Positions 59,072 through 64,000 of a stretch of DNA of 64,000 nucleotides are shown here, one piece after another. The DNA comes from Acanthaster planci (taxonomy: Eukaryota; Echinodermata; Asteroidea; Valvatida; Acanthasteridae), in assembly GCF_001949145.1 (NCBI RefSeq), contig NW_019091448.1, positions 185,594 to 249,593 of the forward strand, in the 5' to 3' direction. A program made the position numbers and the translations under genes. Numbering within the stretch: the stretch's first letter is position 1; the number at the start of each line of letters is the position of its first letter. Below the pieces are notes generated by a model. That model saw only the letters and a program-made list of their open reading frames with translations, was not told where the DNA came from and did no database searches.

Positions 59072-59127
59072 GCGTTCGATTAGCCTCATTTCGAGGCGTG
59101 TAACACGAGGGAAGCTAATCGAACGCA
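59072..59127. repeat. Inverted repeat beside the right array
   Basis: GCGTTCGATTAGC and GCTAATCGAACGC are perfect inverted 13-mers about 30 nt apart. They may be an end structure of the adjacent foldback-like element or an independent hairpin. Confidence 0.6.
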
Positions 59128-62100
59128 CCCATTAGTGAGGAATTTTAACGCATACGGACTGCTTCTATGCGCACATGGTGCTACCACAAAATCCGGTAAT
59201 CCTTAGGTGACTTCGTCATATTGGCCTACGCTCAAGCACCACTGATTACAAACTCCTACTGGATGAACTTTCAAGTTGTTTGTTTTCTTCCGGTTCCATG
59301 TTTTTTTAAAACTCGACTCTTTTTTTTTACCACCCATAACTTCTGAAAGTGCCACAGGAACATCAAATAAGATGCAAAATAGCAAACTATTGCAGTATTA
59401 ACATTTCGTTTAAACTCTTAAGACCTACAATTGGGGATAAATTTTGGAAACAAAGCCTGAGGCGGGGACGAAACCAGGTATTGAACCCCCTCCCCACCAG
59501 GAAGCGCTCTGGACGTTTCCCCTCCCCCCCCCAGGAAGCGCTCTGGACGTTTCCCCCAAGCGTGTCTGCCGCCCCCCCCCCACCTGGAACATTTTTGCGT
59601 GGTCATTGGTGGGGCATTTTCATGACCCGCGATATCGTCAAACGGGTTTCCCTTCTTCTCGACTCACTGGTATAATATATGTATTATAATCTGCTTGTTC
59701 TGATCACGGTGGGTGCGGCTCTCTCAGTAGTCGCGGTTAGAGAAATATGGCGCGCCCATTATTGTCGGATCAAAATTTGATTGGGTGAATGCAAACTGTT
59801 ACCCTACTTTCATTCTGAAATAACCATAGCCATTTTCCAATACTCATCTTAGTCTCCGTTTCAGGCTTCGTGTATGAAGCCAATCCTCGATTGTGGGCCT
59901 GAAGCGTTTAACTTAAATTGAAGTACTGCATAGTTTGGCTCTTTTGCATCTTAGGCTACTTGATGTTTTGTGGCACTATCAGACTTACTATTGCGCTTAC
60001 AAACTCAAAGTCAGGAAGTTGAAAAAACAGTTGAAGCCCGGTTGAGACGGACCCAAGTCGAGTATTGGAAAACAGCCCATGTGATGTAAGAGTGTATTGC
60101 ACCTTCATGTCACGTCATAGTCCATCCACGGAGACGAACGCTGTCACACAATGAGTATTAATTAAATGGATGAAAAAGCCCCTGTTATTAGAGTGTTGCT
60201 GAAGATTCATTCATTATGGCTGCATTCAGAGTACAGGCTGTCATAAAAACAGAGAGAGTAAATTTCAAACGCAGGAACATTGTACCGCCATTACTGGTTA
60301 AAAATTCAAAAATTCAGTACTGTTCATCTGCCGTTTTCCTGAGTAATTTAAAGTCTTTAAGTTTAAGGTCATTCAGCTCGACTGCATGTTGTGAACTTTA
60401 TCTGTTGTGCACTGCAGTGAACCGCAAGTAGTTGCTGAACGGGCGTTGTATCTGGTCACAGTAGTAAGTTTGAATCTTCTGTTCGATATGACCATGGAGG
60501 AATAAAAAACACATTTTAATGATCATGATCGGATCATTACTGTTAAGATCATAATTTTGTTAAAGGAAACGACTTTGTAGCAACAATTTTACCGGCAATG
60601 ACTTATCCAGACGGCTGGACATGATTTAACGCATAGTCACTCAAAAATATGTCCCTTTTTGTTCTTTGCCGAATTGAATGATGGTTTTGATGAATTATTC
60701 AGTCTCCAATATTGCAACGTACTCCATTCTTTTTCATCTTGAGCCCGCCAGTCGTGAAAAGTTTAAAGGATACAGGTACCTCATTAAGACATCAGGGATA
60801 ACCTGGATTGTTCAATGGTAGCCAGATGGGTAATTTTGCAGAATCGTCGTGTGATATTTCTTGGTGTATATATAGACGTGTTGGAGGACCTACGTCGTTT
60901 GTAATGAGCAGGGAACGTAAAATGCTTTGGGTAATGGACTTCTAATGAAAAATTCAAATTCAATTTCGTTCACCAGTCGATATGTCTCCCTGGAAATGGT
61001 AGCCAACCCTTTCAATATTTAGGCATAGAGATGATTAATTATCCTCTTCTCCGTTAATGGTGATGTGAATGTATAGTCCTGTAATGCACTTTTTCTGGTA
61101 TTTGGCGACCACAAAAAGAAGTGTATGACGTTGATGTATGCCGTACCACGCAATTTCGCATTTTGGAACTATTTGGTTATTAGTAAACCTGTCATATTTG
61201 AAAAAAAAAAGCATTTGATTTGTTCTTTTTACTGTTGTGTTAAGGATCATAAAATTTTTTATTCGTTTTAATGTATTGCGCTCTGGGTCCTTCAATCCAA
61301 ATCCAAATGGTCTGACACAAGTCTATCGGAATATGTTTCAAAATTGCATATTTCTCTTCTGTACACAATACTTCATCATGCACACAGATGTCGTCTCAAT
61401 CTCCACACAAAATATATCTACTGCATTTTTTTCATATTGACGTTCTCTTCAAAACAACTTGTGAAAATGGAACAATTTAGTGATGTAATGTACGCAGAAT
61501 TCGTAATGGATGAATGTGGACTCAGTCATCTCTATCCTTAAGTGGAGGTCTGGTTATTAGATACGCATATGCGTTACAAGTATGTTTATAAAGAGCAAAG
61601 TAAAACTGAGTGACTGCCAAATACTTTCAAACAGAGGAAATTGTCGACACATGCACGGATTCTGCCATTCAGTTCACTATAAGAAATGGCTTTTAGATGT
61701 TTACTTGTGGGTAGAATAAATTGCCTTTTAGTATCACCCACGGAGAACGCAATTGTTGAGGAGTAGGTCCAGAATTTACCATATTCTGTCAAATGCAACT
61801 TGGATAGAGAAATGTGATCCCGAAATTTATAGTGCGCACTGGGGACCAGGTGAGCTTTTCGTCAGAGATTTCAAGAAGGAACAAATTTGGCAACGGAGCG
61901 TTTTGAGGAAAGTGAGTTTTAAGTCGGTCATTTTTTAGATAAAGATTTCGTCTTCTTAGGAGCACGTTGACAATTTTTTAATACAGATAGCTAAAGTTTC
62001 CGATGTCTGAATTACAGAAAAATAGAGTACTTAATCTCCATGGAAATTCGTCTCTTGTGAAATTCAAAATCCAACATGTTTCGCCGGGGAAATGGTATGA

Positions 62101-62380
62101 CTACAGAGGCACATTCCCCCACCGAATGCTGATGCCCCCTCCCCCCGTTTCCCTTCATTTGAAGTCTGTGAATAATCTCTGTTTACTGTGTAGCTGCAGC
62201 CTATTTTCTTGTGGTGTGCCCCTTTAAAAAATGTATGAACCCCTGGTTGCTCCCCGGACATTTAAGCCTTAATTACGCCACTGCGCTGGGACGATTTGTC
62301 CATATAGATATCACACATCGAGGAAATTTCAAGGGGAGGGGTCAGGCCTGTTAGATTTTCGTCCAACACGGACGTTATAG

Positions 62381-62654
62381 AGTAGTGCACCTCCAAGAAT
62401 TTGCAACGCATTGACCAATCACATCAGTCAATGCTTATCAGAGAAATATGAAGGGGCTGCGTGGCACCGAGATCAGAATATCGACAAGAATATAATATCA
62501 AATCAGTGCTCTGAAATATGTGGTTGCCGAGCTTTCGGTAACCATGAGTACCTTCTTGCCCTGAAGAAGGTAATCAATGCACATCATTGGAAAGGGTCAA
62601 CAGATTTCGCGCTCTGTGATTGGTCAACGCGTTGCTCTTGGAAGCGCACTATTG
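62381..62654. mobile_element. MITE-like element, about 270 bp
   Basis: The left arm GTGCACCTCCAAGAATTTGC..GCATTGACCAATCACA is the inverse, with several differences, of the right arm TGTGATTGGTCAACGCGTTGC..TCTTGGAAGCGCAC. Inside (62485-62572) lies a single-arm relative of the 10441-10595 palindrome, including TTGCCGAGCTTTCGGTAAC. No coding. Confidence 0.65.
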
Positions 62655-63786
62655 TGAATCGCCCGTGTGAATTATTGCAGACAGGCAGGCATATTGCATT
62701 ACACTATTACTGTTGTACTTACTTTTATACACGCAGTAAGACGTCATTATTTTTGCCTTTTTTTAAGTTTTAAATTTCTATTTCATTCATTTATTAATTT
62801 AATTTTGGCGTTAAAGCAGTGGGGGGTTGACCTTCAAACCTCTCCCCTGGATGCATGTCTGCTTCCTAAAAATTCAAAATGTCACGCGAGCCCTGTAAGT
62901 TGCTCACGGAGCGCTAAATTTGTCTCTTCATAAAAATTCAGATACCTATCTGCTCCGAGTGGGAACAAAAGAGGGCATGTTTTTAAATGAAATTAACCTT
63001 CCTTTGGTACGAACCATATAGAGATCACAAGTAGAACTAAAGGTGACACAGGGCACCATGCGTCATGTGCGTGTGAAACATGTACAACGGTACAAGTGCT
63101 CTGAGGAGACGTGAGACGGACTCGACGGTGAGGGTTTACTTCAGCTCAAGGGAGATAGTGGAATTATTCGACAACCTGAATTAGAAGCAATTATAAACGC
63201 ATACGCTACCAGTTTTGCGTATGTAGCCGAAATTATGAGAAGTATGGGAAACAATGGGCGAAGTGATGGATGGCAGCACGTAACTCTCTTTCATTGACTG
63301 TATTTGCATACATGTGCTCTTAAAATACATTCACCCGTTTGCAGCTCTTCGGCACTGCTGTCTCTTCGTTTCAATACGGCAAACGCATCGTTTAGAATCA
63401 TGGCCAGATTAAGTAGGCTTAAATAGAGGTTTGTTCACCATAGAAAAACGGCTTCATGGAATGTTTGGGCTGGAATTCTTCAACTGTACGTAAATTTCCT
63501 ATACCAAGGGGTGAATTTGCCTGTAGTTTTGAATAGGGTCTGGTGGCCTGTGTGCTTTTATAACGCTTTACCCACAGATTCTGTATCTTGATTAGTCAAA
63601 AGTGGGCCATGTGACGCTTGCTAGCTTTACTATTTTCTGCACTGCCACTCCACAAAGTCTAAAGACGTGCAACTTCGCTCTGAAAGAGAACTAGGCCTAT
63701 CCCCTCAGCAACCAAAGAACTATGTCTGTAGCAACGAAACCGCATGAATAGTGCCCAGGTGTGTATTTTGCCTTACCAGAGTGTTA

Positions 63787-63900
63787 GATCGAGTCAGTTG
63801 ATTTGGACTCTTGTCGCTATTTTAATGAATCGTGACTTGACTTGTCACTATCAGTTTTGACTTGGCTTGGACTTGCAAAATAGGCTTGCCTACCACCTGT
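63787..63900. repeat. GACTTGACTTG array, relative of 55043-55448
   Basis: Repeated GACTTG/GACTCG words end with TACCACCTGTG, matching the end of the array at 55 kb. Short and degenerate. Confidence 0.5.
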
Positions 63901-64000
63901 GCAGCTCATAGCATGGGTGATGTGTTACAGAACAAATATTGACTGTTCTTGTTATAATAAAACTAGTCTCCCTCGTTGATCCATGAAGCATACTATTTTC

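Larger units (their letters stand above)
56411..64000. other. Right flank, repeat-rich, no further gene recognised
   Basis: Apart from the listed repeats no exon is supported. Plausible-looking acceptors at about 56573, 59852 and 61986 run into stops in the phase needed for the second gene. Poly-C/poly-G tracts occur at 56587, 59520 and 59570. Confidence 0.45.

Noticed and set aside
61753-61914. Protein-like frame with SNATWIEKCDPEIYSAHWGP followed by GTGAGT, considered as exon 4 of the second gene.
   Set aside because: No pyrimidine-rich acceptor precedes it and it lacks any LamG-like pattern; phase could not be reconciled.

Overview
This is a window of animal nuclear DNA, AT-rich and intron-rich, with GT-AG introns. 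It carries small terminal-inverted-repeat (TIR) elements, a non-LTR retrotransposon relic and poly-G/poly-C repeats. It looks like a marine invertebrate deuterostome (echinoderm, hemichordate or similar). That guess rests on a LINE with a 2A-like peptide, a foldback-like structure built of tandem repeats, frequent TACATGTA and TAGGCCTA words, and the vertebrate-like exon layout of the main gene. The species cannot be fixed from sequence alone. No rRNA, intact tRNA, CRISPR array or bacterial-style operon was seen.

The centre of the window (6450-43467, + strand) is one gene that can be assembled by eye into 26 coding exons. Every junction is GT-AG and every phase matches. The total is 2967 nt, or 988 residues plus stop. 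It encodes an adhesion G-protein-coupled receptor with, in order: signal peptide, laminin-G/pentraxin-like domain, a Thr-rich stalk built partly of 5-residue repeats, a GAIN domain with GPS cleavage site (His-Met|Thr), seven membrane helices, and a short C-terminal tail. Domain order and the helix 6-7 sequence are most like the ADGRD (GPR133) group.

Intron 13 holds a nested mobile element. A TIR element with 62-63-bp ends (26535-29621) contains a decayed, internally deleted APE-type LINE on the minus strand. The LINE keeps a degenerate 2A-like motif in front of its endonuclease. Other introns hold dispersed repeats, MITE-like elements, a 68-bp-arm palindrome and a ~70-bp tandem repeat.

Downstream (about 52.2-56.4 kb, + strand) are three candidate exons of a second gene: a signal-peptide exon and two short Cys-containing exons. 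Their intron phases (0, 1, 1) are the same as those of exons 1-3 of the receptor gene. The rest of this gene would lie beyond the window.

The flanks (1-6.4 kb and 43.5-64 kb) are mainly non-coding and repeat-rich. The most striking part is 57.7-59.0 kb, where CGTCG-rich and CGACG-rich arrays in inverted orientation flank a segment whose other copy lies, inverted, in intron 1 of the receptor gene.
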